Below, in pieces: positions 12,832-21,345 of a stretch of 33,842 nt of DNA. The notes beneath the pieces were generated by a model. That model did not search any database. It saw nothing but the letters and a program-made list of their open reading frames with translations, and was not told where the DNA came from. Position numbers and translations under genes: made by a program. Source of the stretch: Welwitschia mirabilis (Eukaryota > Gnetophyta > Gnetopsida > Welwitschiales); contig JBOZIK010000001.1 of the NCBI GenBank assembly GCA_051453625.1, positions 194,480,261 to 194,514,102 of the forward strand. Reading direction: 5' to 3'. The stretch's first letter is position 1. Each line of letters begins with the position of its first letter.

Positions 12832-13199
12832 AGTTGAAATAACCACCATTCTTTAATCTTTAGGAAACTTCTTATTTCTAATTATAAATCATAAAATATT
12901 TTTCAAAATCTATCTCGTAGAGTGTACAACATGTAATTCTTAGGATGGAATGTTATGACACTATTATAAGATTCATGATTGAGAATTATATTTTAATTAT
13001 CTTCTATAGATAATTTGATGACAAGGCAAAATACTTCCTTTTAATTGAAAAATCATAAATTCAGAAGAAAGGGATAATTTCTAAATTTCTTCATTTTTCT
13101 TTTGTTCACTATTATGTGAGACTCTATGATTTTTGAGCACTAAGTATTCTTCAAATGCAAAAAACTTCTAATTGAATAATGGTTTCATGAGTTCATTAG

Positions 13200-13440
13200 C
13201 CTTTTGTTTAATGATTGATATGTATCTTACTTCAATAATCTAAAAGAATACTTTGAAAACATATTCTTTACTATTATTTACTTGTAGCTTTATTATCTTT
13301 ATACCTTTTTAGTTTTAAACTAGCTTATGAAGTTTCATGAAAATCTTTGATACATGACTTTTATGTTTCATGCAATATGCATACCATTCTTAAGAAATCA
13401 TATACAAGAAATAGATGGAAATTGATAACTCCTCTTCATG
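13200..13440 (-). pseudogene. copia-1 integrase core remnant
   Basis: On the - strand two linked copia integrase motifs are readable. FLVYDFLRMV at about 13383-13411 corresponds to the family's F-x-D-D-F-S-R-M block. After one frameshift comes KSHVSKIFMKLHKLV and then IKIIKLQVNNSKEYVF (about 13243-13305), corresponding to I-K-x-L-R-S-D-N-G-x-E-Y. The catalytic aspartate of that last block is asparagine here (a G-to-A type change). No D-D-E completing region is seen downstream. Confidence 0.75.
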
Positions 13441-13699
13441 TAAATTACCAATATGTTCCTACATTAAAGTGAGTTCCACTAGACTAGTTTTCTTATGTTT
13501 AACAACTTTTAAATGCAATAGTCTTAACATGTTTTCGCTTTTGAGATAACTCATAGCATACAAAGACAATCATAGTTTATTAGCTTTAAAATTTTAAATA
13601 GAATTTTGTTACTACTTACATGTTTCATATAATCAAAATCAATATATCATGAAGAAAAATTTTTATTTTTAGTAGTGAAACAATAATTTATATATTTCT

Positions 13700-14620
13700 C
13701 TTCAAAGGAGAGTTTTTCGACTTATTAATCATGATCCATTAGATCATCCATTACATAGTGAAAGTTATTTTGATTTTTACTCTTTTTTTGATTTCCTTGT
13801 ATTTTGTACTTCTTAGATATTTTTGGCTTCATGTACCTCTCTTTAAAAGAATTATTTTACCTTCTTCTACTTTTTCCTTATTATTCAAGTTATATCTATA
13901 GTTTTCTATAATATGAACCTCTTTCTTGCATCAGAAATATTTTTCATAGAATTCTTTGTCTCTCCTAGCATGTTTATACATATTAGTCCTTAAATATTTA
14001 ATAGATTAAACTTGTTTCATGTTGCCATTATGCTTATAACCATTTCCCTTATTCTTCTCTTTCTCCATTTTGAATGGTACGTGCTACTTAGAAATTGCAC
14101 GTCCTTTCCAAAATTATTGCATGTTCTAGTAAATGTCTTCTAACTTAGAAGGTATCAATTATATAATTAAGTATGTTTTTATCAAGAACTTTATTGTCAT
14201 GGTCTATAATATCCTTTCATATGGAGTCTACACTTCTAATTAGGTCATATAAGGATTTACCTTTCTCCAATTTTAGATTATCAATTTTCTTGACGTAGTT
14301 TTATTGCTTTCACTATAGAGATTTTTTAATTTTCTATAAATAGCCTTTATAGATGGAATATCGTAGACATTAATGGTGCACTTTATAAAAGTAACACAAC
14401 ATTGGCTTAAGCATCAAGCAACTTTTATTTTTCTCTCATAGGCTCTCTTCAACAATTTTTTCATCATATAGAATTAAAACATCAAAACAATAATGTCCTT
14501 TCATGTAAAGTAACTATTCACTCCTTTCAAATTTAATGTTTTGTAATTCATGCTTTAAAGAAGTTAACACTTCTAATGGAAATGACCTATGCTGCTTAGG
14601 AATCAATGTTGTCTTGGTAT
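13700..14620 (-). pseudogene. copia-1 gag remnant with decayed zinc knuckles
   Basis: Read on the - strand, about 14.35-14.15 kb has a gag (UBN2-type) pattern including KSLYDLIRSVDS and DIIDHDNKVLDKN-like wording, typical of the helical capsid part of copia gag. It leads into a basic stretch, KMEKEKNKGNGYKHNGNMKQ near 14.07-14.01 kb, where the first CCHC knuckle's cysteines have been lost, and another possible knuckle near 13.95 kb. Many stops. The order gag then integrase on the same strand supports the element model. Confidence 0.65.
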
Positions 14621-14711
14621 CAGTTTTTTAAATTCAATTAATGAAGGGATACCTTTGGATTTGCAAGATTCTAAAAGGAAGGATCCACTTAATAGAATTC
14701 TTAATAGGGGA

Positions 14712-14722
14712 CTATGATACCA
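14712..14722 (-). other. Primer-binding site of copia-1
   Basis: On the - strand the bases TGGTATCATAG follow the 5' LTR with no gap. The plant copia consensus, complementary to initiator methionine tRNA, is TGGTATCAGAGC. One mismatch lies within the core. Confidence 0.75.
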
Positions 14723-15083
14723 TATAATAATTAGATTTAGAATCCAATTAAGGAAAAGTACAAAAAGTATAGCCTTCAGAAGAGTGAATTAAAAATGATT
14801 TAAAAGATAAATTAATAGCTCTAACTCGCTAAATTCGCTTACCTTCAAAAGTACAAGAAACACATAAAGATGACATAAATGAGTTGAATGAATAAACATG
14901 CAAAATTATAGAGTATATAAATTACATGAATGGTTGTGATCCTTATCAATCAAGGTCCATAACTATTAATAATATTAATTAATTAATTAACTACATACTT
15001 TATAATCCTGTTAACAATGGAATTTGGATTTATCACAAACTTCAATGTTTTTATCATTAAGATTTTGTAACATTATTCTAACA
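14723..15083 (-). repeat. 5' LTR of copia-1
   Basis: Aligns with the 3' LTR at 12449-12831. On the + strand it begins TATAATAATT, where the first base pair of the TG end has changed to TA, and ends TTCTAACA. It carries the perfect (ATTA)n run near 14964-14990 that the other LTR has only in decayed form. A short open frame from 15024 is just LTR and flank sequence. Confidence 0.75.
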
Positions 15084-15183
15084 CTTGTAAGAGAGAACTA
15101 TAATTATCTTTCATGTATAATTCCATGTGAAGTCACAACATGGATAGAGATAAAAAATTTTATTGCTTTTATATTTTTAGGTG

Positions 15184-15502
15184 AAAATGTCAAACTTGAA
15201 ACTTTTAGTGATCATACCTTCCCCTTAGGAATAAAGGCACCAGAATCACATGGATGAATAATTTANNNNNNNNNNNNNNNNNNNNNNNNNNNNNNNNNNN
15301 NNNNNNNNNNNNNNNNNNNNNNNNNNNNNNNNNNNNNNNNNNNNNNNNNNNNNNNNNNNNNNNNNCCAGAATCACGTGGATGAATAATTTAATTATATAT
15401 ATGGCCTTATAATATGTTATTCAAGTCATTTAAAGGTTTGAATCCATGATCTTCTAAATAAAGAATGAGTGTCCCACTAATTGAATTACCACCATATTGG
15501 TC
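15184..15502 (-). mobile_element. tRNA-derived SINE, copy 3, split by an N gap
   Basis: Same family as 2651-2842. On the - strand it starts near 15502 with the shared head GACCAATATGGTGGTA and ends near 15184 with TTGACATTTTC. It is interrupted by 100 Ns at 15266-15365. The 26 bases before and after the gap are the same sequence with one mismatch. If one copy of that block and the Ns are dropped, the length falls to about 190 bases and aligns with copy 1 without a gap, so the interruption is most likely an assembly artefact. Confidence 0.7.
15266..15365. other. Assembly gap, exactly 100 N
   Basis: Flanked by a direct repeat of 26 bases (15240-15265 and 15366-15391, one mismatch). The length of exactly 100 is a typical placeholder. 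Confidence 0.95.
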
Positions 15503-15716
15503 ATTTCATATAAATTTATATGATTTAAAATACTTATTTTTATCTCATTTATCATTTTTTTAAATTTTGCTATAATTTTAAAGATGATTTAAGGTCAAAG
15601 TTTGGATTGGAAAATAAACTTTTGTATGATAGATGCTGCTAGTATTGAAGTTGATGAAGTGAGAGAAACATTATTATAACTTATTAGTTTGTACCACCTA
15701 AGATATTTGTTTTGAC

Positions 15717-15825
15717 CTCCATTTCCATCTCCCTTTCCCTCTTCCTTCCTCCCTCCTCCGTTTGTCCCTCCCTCCCTTCCTCCTTTCCTCTCTCTCCCTC
15801 TCTCTTACACTCACTCATCCTTTTT
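15717..15825. repeat. Pyrimidine-rich (CT) low-complexity tract
   Basis: About 110 bases of almost only C and T, built of CCCT, TCCC and CTCTCT blocks. It sits directly beside the 3' end of SINE copy 4, so on the SINE strand the element is followed by a purine tract. No coding content. Confidence 0.8.
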
Positions 15826-15832
15826 CGTTTTT

Positions 15833-16030
15833 GAAGTAGGGCTATCAAAATCAAAAAATTTAGTGATTATAAGTCCCCTTAGAAATACAGCCACCATGAT
15901 CACCTAAATGAATGACATGCCGAAGGTCTTATAGAAATTTTAATGCCAAATAAGGCATCCAAAGTTCTAAACCCATAACCTCTTGTGTCGAGGACAAGTA
16001 TCCCACTCATTGGACTACCACCATATGGAC
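15833..16030 (-). mobile_element. tRNA-derived SINE, copy 4
   Basis: On the - strand it reads from GTCCATATGGTGGTAGTCC at 16030 through a tRNA-like head to a tail near 15833. A perfect five-base-pair anticodon-type stem with seven-base loop is kept at 15982-15998 (cttgt...acaag). The A-box-like TAGTCCAATGAG and a decayed B box flank it at tRNA spacing. This is the clearest evidence that the family derives from a tRNA. Body matches the other three copies. Confidence 0.75.
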
Positions 16031-16883
16031 TTTAATATTATTCATAACTACTCTATTAGTGTAAATTTAAAGAAATCATAAAGATTTTGTTACCAAAGCA
16101 AAGTTTTTGCAATGTCTCTTTTATGTAAAAACTTAATCCCTTAATATATTTTGTAAAATATGCACATTATTAATTTACTTAACAATTAATGTGATTTTGT
16201 TGAAAAAGCATATTGCACTGCTCCACATGTTAAAGATAACAAGAATGTTGCTACATTCAATGAGAGAAGGTTAAAAATTGTAATGCATACAACAGATGAG
16301 TGGATTGGTTATGGTTTATATTAATACCAAGGGATGTGTTAAAGAACATGCTTAAGCCATAATAAATATAAAAAATATATCTCAACCGAAAAAAATAAAA
16401 ATAAAAATAAGTAATTGCTTGATAATATTATTAAAAAAATTTAAAACAAATACTAAGTTAAGAACAATGTAAAATTTCCACTTCAGTGAGGATAGTCCTA
16501 AATAGGCATAAAATTCTGTGTTTCCTTTAAGTGAATTAAAATGATATTCTTTTAAGGTTTCTTCATGAAAAGCCAAATGAAAAGCATCGCAACTATAAAT
16601 AAATCTCTTAGAGCTTAAGTTGTGCCAAAACATTATTAACTTTGATTTTTTTGTTTTTTTGGTTCATTGTCAATTGATGTATTTAGAACTAATGGATCTT
16701 AAAAGTATTAGATAAGAAGTACAATAACAAATACCTAATTTTACACATAAAATGTTGGGCATGAACAGATCATGAGTAAAACTAAAAGACTTTGTGGATC
16801 TAACTGTGAACTTTTGTTCCTTTTCCATCGTTATGATTTTATGAATTAAATTCTTATTGGCAAATTATTTATAGGCCATTGTG
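16031..16883. other. AT-rich DNA, no recognisable gene
   Basis: Contains one 83-codon opening on the - strand (16382-16633) with no recognisable motif and a run of low-complexity residues at its end; I treat it as chance. Nothing else seen. Confidence 0.45.
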
Positions 16884-17166
16884 TGAGAGTTGATGGAAAA
16901 GTTTGCCTAAATCTATTAGAACTTTATTTTGGACATATTTCAGCTAACTCTTATTGATTCCTCACTTCCTGTCAACTCCTCATTCTCTATTCTTGTTCAC
17001 TTTTATCCATGCTTGCTCACTCTTATTTATCCATCATTGTTAACCACCTATTAACTCCTTTTTATAAGAGGTCCTCGTGTCTATTTAAAGGACCTGTGAG
17101 GTGTGTCGAAGATAATGGTATCCTCTTCTGATACGAAAGTAATTTATTCTTAAACATGTAACTCTC

Positions 17167-17266
17167 NNNNNNNNNNNNNNNNNNNNNNNNNNNNNNNNNN
17201 NNNNNNNNNNNNNNNNNNNNNNNNNNNNNNNNNNNNNNNNNNNNNNNNNNNNNNNNNNNNNNNNNN
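17167..17266. other. Assembly gap, exactly 100 N
   Basis: Flanked by a 69-base direct repeat with two differences (17098-17166 and 17267-17335). The 3' LTR has this block once. Confidence 0.95.
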
Positions 17267-17404
17267 GAGGTGTGTCAAAGATAATGGTATCCTCTTCTGA
17301 CACGAAAGTAATTTATTCTTAAACATGTAACTCTCTCTAAGCTTTATTTTAAGCTAACTACTATAAGAATCAGTTTAGGAGCTTCTTTTCTAGGGTTTAT
17401 TATT

Positions 17405-17406
<2 letters not shown>

Positions 17407-17451
<45 letters not shown>
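17407..17451 (+). repeat. (TTG)n microsatellite inside the 5' LTR
   Basis: About 15 uninterrupted TTG units following a short TTA run. The matching position of the 3' LTR (near 19955) has only a short T run between the same flanks (ctagggttt and accaca/aaccata). Confidence 0.9.
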
Positions 17452-17454
<3 letters not shown>

Positions 17455-17539
17455 ACCATAAGGTTTTCCCCTAAGTAAAATCTATGTCTATCATGTTGCA
17501 CACTTTATTTTCACTATTTTATCTATGTTTCTTAATAAT

Positions 17540-17551
17540 TGATATCAGAGC
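17540..17551 (+). other. Primer-binding site of copia-2
   Basis: TGATATCAGAGC lies two bases after the LTR. The plant copia consensus TGGTATCAGAGC, complementary to initiator methionine tRNA, differs by one G-to-A change. Confidence 0.85.
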
Positions 17552-17699
17552 TCAGTTTAAGATATGGTAATTTGTTTAGGAGATTTTATTCTAGGGGAAG
17601 GTTATGACAAACCTTGTAAAAATTAGGATTTTGAAATTTACCAGTAAGGGTTCCCCTACTATGATAAAAATTGTAGTTTCCTTTGTTGATAATGCTAAT

Positions 17700-18000
17700 A
17701 AAGTTTCTTGGCATATTAATTCTGCTGATTTTTATTATCATACTCCTCACTTGAAATAGTTTTTGTGAATATCCTTCATGTAATCTAGGTAAAGTTAAAT
17801 TAGGTAATGATGGCATGTGTGATGTTGTTGAATATGGTAAAGTTAAAATCCATTTTAATAATGATATTCTAAAATTTATTTCTAGAGTTCCCCATGTGCC
17901 TAAATTAACAAAAAGTCTTCTATCTATAAGTGAGTTAGATGTTGTTAGATTAAAATCATTTTTGAAGATGATAAATGTTAGATCATGCAAGGTAATATAG
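17700..18000 (+). pseudogene. copia-2 protease remnant
   Basis: The copia aspartic protease motif W-x-L-D-S-G/A is visible at 17709-17726 as WHINSA, followed by YYHTPH in the family's S-x-H-M-T-P-H position. The catalytic aspartate is asparagine (AAT, a G-to-A change). The downstream part reads VKLGNDGMCDVV and then RVPHVPKLTKSLLSISEL, matching the end of the domain (H-V-P-x-L-x-K-N-L-I-S). An opening on the opposite strand (17586-17990) is a shadow of this. Confidence 0.8.
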
Positions 18001-18015
18001 TTTTAGCTAGATGTC

Positions 18016-18960
18016 TTGTCAAGAAAGTTGTATAGGTTGGAAGCTAAAATGCTACAACATGAAATAGATACCTTTGTTGTTACCAATCAGGGATCTCATA
18101 TTATTATTTGGCATAATACGATGGGACATCTCAGTGAAAGACGTATTGAGTTGCATAAGAAACGTAAATTAATCTTTCAAAAGCTACTTCCGATTTCTAT
18201 CATCATTGTTGGGACGGTAAATAAAAATGTTTTAAGTATTCCAAGTAGTAACACTAAAACTCAATAGTTGTTGTTTGTTATATAGTATTGTGTGTGAGCC
18301 AATTAAAGATACTCAAGTGTGTTCTTTTAAAATCACTATGTATTATGTTTCCTTCATTAATGATTTCTTTAAAAAAGAATAGATTTATTTCATGAGGCAT
18401 AAATTTAAGTTGTTTGAAAAGTTTAAAGAATTTAAAGCTCTTATTGAAAATCTTCCTGTCAAGAAATGAAAATCCATAGAACTAATAATGATAAGAGAAT
18501 AGTGCTACAAGTTTCGCAGAGAATATGGAATGTTTAGGTAGAAGACAATTCCAAGGACTCCTAAGAAAAATTGGGTGATTAAACACTTCAATAGAATGTT
18601 GATGAAATGTAATAGATGTCTACTTAATGATTCTAGGCTAGGGAAAAGCTTCTTGGCTAAAGCTACTATGATTGTTTGCTATCTTATTAACATGTCTCCA
18701 TCTTTTGCACTTGAAGGAAAAATTCTAAAGGAACTTTGAAAGGGTAAACCTATAAATTTAAAGCATCTACAAATTTTGGGATGTAAATCTTATGTACATG
18801 TTCCAAAAACTAATAGGTCAAAGCTAGACTATAAGTCTATGGACTATATCTTCTTTAACTAAGATCATAGTGTCAAAACATATACAAATATGAAACAAAA
18901 AGGGTTATCTATAGCCATGATGTTGTATCCAAAGTTGTATTCAAAGAGAATTGTGGACCT
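18016..18960 (+). pseudogene. copia-2 pre-integrase and integrase remnant
   Basis: The pre-integrase zinc-binding region reads IIWHNTMGHLSERRIELHKK at about 18104-18163, keeping the two histidines of L-W-H-x-R-L-G-H. The integrase core follows with SFINDFFKK, then FEKFKEFKALIEN. Next is RTPKKNWVIKHFNRMLM (family: T-P-Q-Q-N-G-V-x-E-R-M-N-R-T) and, near 18.7-18.8 kb, YLINMSPSFAL and GCKSYVHVP, the usual C-terminal landmarks. Stops and frame shifts throughout. Confidence 0.85.
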
Positions 18961-19620
18961 GCCAAGGATAGTGATCTTATTAATGCAACTTCTGAATATG
19001 TATCTATTCGAATTAATAAAGAAAACTTAAACAGTTAATTACCCCTTCAGTAGATGAAATTTCCTTTGATCAAAGGAAAAATGAAAATAAATTTGATAAT
19101 ACAAGGGATGAGTTCTTTAGATGAATCTCTATTACCTTCACAACCCTTAAGATGATCTAGTTGTTAAAGAAAATTATGCACTTGCGTACAAGATCAACTT
19201 GTAATGGCTAGAGTTGATCCACTCACATATGAAGAAGCTGGTGCATCTATTCTTTATAAAAAGTGAAAATGAGTGATGGATGACAAAATATCTTCTATTT
19301 AGAAGAACAAGAAATCCACTTTCCATAGTGCGATTAATAAAGAGACTATGCATATTAACCATGATAATCAAAGTGCCACTTGCACATACAAGAATCCCCC
19401 TTTCCCTAGTACGAAAAAGCACATTGAAGTTTAGTACCAGTATGTTTGGAGGCCAATAAACAAATAGAGGATTTCTCTTGATAAAATTACAATTGAAGAA
19501 AATCCTACTGATATGTTAACTAAAGAAATACTTGTTGAAAAGTTTCTAAATTTCTATGGTGCCAAACAGCTATTGGTTTTAGTGAAGCATGAGACTATTT
19601 AAGCTCTAGACTAATTTTCA
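18960..19620 (+). pseudogene. copia-2 RT start fused to RNase H by deletion
   Basis: Near 19.17-19.31 kb the sequence resembles the very start of copia RT (A-M-D-x-E-M...K-N-x-T-W) and then, from about 19336, jumps to the RNase H end: ETMHINHDNQSATCTYKNP, KKHIEV, and NPTDMLTKEI up to about 19530. The whole catalytic RT core with Y-V-D-D is missing. The RNase H aspartate before N-Q-S-A is still present. The deletion lies between about 19300 and 19335. Confidence 0.8.
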
Positions 19621-19635
19621 AGGCATCTTTATCTT

Positions 19636-19650
19636 AAAGAGAGAGAATTG
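19636..19650 (+). other. Polypurine tract of copia-2
   Basis: The run aaagagagagaattg directly precedes the TG start of the 3' LTR, the position where plus-strand synthesis is primed in LTR elements. Confidence 0.75.
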
Positions 19651-20044
19651 TGAGAGCTAAAGGCAAAGTTTGTCTAAACTTATTAGAGTTCATTTTGGAA
19701 AAATTTTAGTTAACTCTTATTGACTTCTCACTCCCTGTCAACTACTCATTCTCTACTCTTGTTCACTTTTGTTCACCCCTTCTCATTCTTGTTTATCCAT
19801 CATTATTAACCACCTATTAAATCGTCTTTACAGAAGGTCTCTGTGTCTAAAGGACCTATGAGGTGTGTTAAAGGCAATGGTGTCCTTTTCTACCAAGTAA
19901 TTTCTTCTCAACTACCTAATTCTTTCTAAGCTTTATTTTGAAGTTAGATTGCTAGGGTTTTTTACCACAAGGCTTTCCCTAGTAAAATCTATGTCTACCA
20001 TTTTACATACTTTTTTTTAATTATTCTATGTATGTTTCTTAACA
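19651..20044 (+). repeat. 3' LTR of copia-2
   Basis: 394 bases beginning TGAGAG and ending TTAACA, matching the 5' LTR in order of blocks but without the TTG expansion and with the middle block present once. The CpG-retaining island begins right after it. Confidence 0.85.
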
Positions 20045-20455
20045 CCTTAGCCTCCAGTACAAAAATAATTTTATGGTCTATTCCATTAACTTCCATGAGA
20101 AAACTGGTTCTGCATATGAGAAACGAGTTTGGGGTCTTTGCATGTTTCTAACCTTAACAAACAAAAATAAGCCGACTGTTAAAAAGACTTGTCAGAAACA
20201 AATAAGAAAGCTATCGCATTCGAAAAATGCCGATGTCAATTTGAAGAGATAGTATTTTGTTCGTCACGCCACGATATGTTGCACTCTCTTTTCTGTGCAT
20301 ACAAGAATGCTCAACAGATAATCAAGGTTCCGTACTAGGGCAAATATTTCACCGAATGCTTCGTGTAGAGAGTAAAATGCAAGCCTACTTACTACTGAAG
20401 GAAACTTCTAATGCAGAATTTGTAGTTTGTCCTTTGCTTGTTAAGTGCATAATAC

Positions 20456-20587
20456 CTAAGAGATGACATAAGCGTTTATATACAAGATAACAAAATTTTT
20501 CCGTCACTGAATCTGGCCACATCTTCTCCTCAAAGATTTGATATGTCCTTGCAGTGACCTCTGTCATGGCAAGACGCGATTGCCTAT
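20456..20587 (-). CDS. Candidate internal exon, unrecognised protein
   Basis: On the - strand a 132-base exon is bounded by a strong acceptor (tttccttacag just upstream of 20587) and a GT donor after CTCTTAG at 20456. One frame is open throughout and reads a mixed, protein-like sequence that includes RQSRLAMTEVTARTYQIFEE and ends near VYKRLCHL. A 48-base stretch at 20711-20758, bounded by cag and gtaatt, is open and in matching phase (VFFISNVIRKFSIRS) and could be the preceding exon. The nearest upstream donor (at 20796-20797) would then leave an intron of only 39 bases, too short for plants. The protein is not recognised. Confidence 0.45.
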
Positions 20588-20805
20588 CTGTAAGGAAAAC
20601 ATTTTAATGTCTGAGTATCACAGCCGAGTCCAAAAAAAATAGCAAATACAAAAATTCCAGTGTCTAAGAAAGACGAAGGGCATACGAAAAAGAAAAGAAA
20701 GATCAATTACCAGAACGAATTGAGAATTTCCGGATAACATTTGAGATAAAGAAAACGTCTGGTATGGAATAAAGCTTTTACGCGAAGGCAAACATACCTG
20801 AAGTG

Positions 20806-21176
20806 TCAGTTTCTGGATATTCGAAGATTGTTAGCTTTGCTCCATATTGATCGCGATGACTCGCAAAACAAGAAGAGTGTCCTCGCGGGACAAACCATTA
20901 GGAAAAGACAGACGCAGAGAAAGCCAGCACAAACGCAGATAGAAAGAGCCGCAGAAACAAATACAAACGCGGGCAAAAGGATCAACGACAAGTGCTTCAT
21001 CTTCTTATGCTTCATCTTCTTAACGCAAGCCTGTATTTTCATTTGCAAATTCGCCTTCTCTCGATCGATCTTCTTGATAAAGACCTGTAATTTGTTGGAG
21101 AGTAGTTGTAGTTTGCTTTCCTTTATTGAAAATATTTCAGAAGGATTCAGACATGACATGAGATGATAGCACTTGT
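20806..21176 (-). CDS. Candidate exon: coiled-coil plus membrane segment
   Basis: The - strand frame is open from an acceptor (attccattttcag upstream of 21176) to a stop at 20806. If started at the ATG ending at 21159 it gives 117 codons. Residues 7-50 are rich in Lys, Leu and Ile with heptad-like spacing (SNKLQVFIKKIDREKANLQ), suggesting a coiled coil. A strongly hydrophobic, cysteine-rich segment follows at about 57-90 (LSLILLPAFVFVSAALSICV). That coiled-coil-then-membrane layout resembles UPF0496-type plant proteins, but this is a topology match only. A different frame (LTIFEYPETDTS) is open near 20.8 kb before a donor, so the exon's true 3' end is unsure. The opening on the opposite strand is a shadow. 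Confidence 0.4.
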
Positions 21177-21345
21177 CTGAAAATGGAATACAATCTGTAT
21201 AATTAGCTTATTTAAATAAAGATTACATATTATGATATCATAATCGTCGTTAACCTTTTCCGATGGGCATCGGCTTTATCCAATGCCATTTGCGTTTACG
21301 AATGAGGGATCATTAACAAAAGGTGAAAGGTTAAATTCGTGTATA

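Larger units (their letters stand above)
12449..15083 (-). mobile_element. Internally deleted Ty1/copia element (copia-1)
   Basis: Two related 360-380 base LTRs bound this 2.6-kb - strand element. A primer-binding site sits directly against the inner edge of the 5' LTR. Gag with zinc knuckles and the integrase core are readable inside. Reverse transcriptase and RNase H are absent: the recognisable integrase ends near 13.2 kb and the 3' LTR begins about 370 bases further on. The bases flanking the LTRs (ttagt and cttgt) match at three of five positions, so a target-site duplication is only suggested. Confidence 0.8.
16884..17537 (+). repeat. 5' LTR of copia-2
   Basis: Starts TGAGAG and ends TTAATA (the 3' LTR ends TTAACA, so the terminal CA has become TA). 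Shares long blocks with 19651-20044, such as tcttattga...ctcact, ccatcatt.ttaaccacctatta, and aaaatctatgtcta. It is longer than its partner because of a TTG microsatellite (17407-17451) and a 100-N gap with duplicated flanks (17098-17166 and 17267-17335). Confidence 0.85.
16884..20044 (+). mobile_element. Ty1/copia element with both LTRs, gag and RT deleted (copia-2)
   Basis: Complete LTR-element frame on the + strand: 5' LTR 16884-17537, PBS 17540-17551, decayed protease and integrase, RNase H end, polypurine tract 19636-19650 and 3' LTR 19651-20044. The interior lacks most of gag, and a deletion near 19.3 kb joins the very start of reverse transcriptase to RNase H. The family is of plant copia type by motif order (protease, pre-integrase, integrase, RT, RNase H). 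Flanking five-base sequences (ttgtg and cctta) do not match, so no target-site duplication is claimed. Confidence 0.88.
20045..21345 (-). other. CpG-retaining island with candidate host exons
   Basis: By hand count there are roughly 45 CpG dinucleotides here, against about one to three per 600 bases in most of the window. Codon-like sequence with canonical splice-site patterns can be read on the - strand: an exon from 21176 down to about 20.8 kb, a short possible exon at 20711-20758, and an exon at 20456-20587. None could be matched to a named family. The feature could be the end of a low-copy host gene or a gene fragment. The copia-2 element sits just beyond it. Confidence 0.5.

Noticed and set aside
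2651-16030. The tRNA-like heads as functional tRNA genes
   Set aside because: Promoter-like boxes and one stem are kept, but there is no acceptor stem pairing or full cloverleaf, and each is joined to a common non-tRNA body, so SINE is the better call.
17085-17303. A 72-codon - strand frame across the gap in the copia-2 LTR
   Set aside because: Its two ends are the duplicated flank of the gap translated twice, so it is an artefact.
17586-17990. 134-codon - strand frame
   Set aside because: Lies opposite the copia-2 protease remnant, whose + strand motifs explain the sequence; treated as a shadow.
16879-20049. Target-site duplication around copia-2
   Set aside because: The five-base flanks ttgtg and cctta do not match. 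Shifting the boundary gives only a partial match, which is not reliable.
20828-21166. 112-codon + strand frame over the CpG-retaining island
   Set aside because: Antisense to the - strand frame that has an acceptor site and a coherent coiled-coil plus membrane layout; less protein-like, though not fully excluded.
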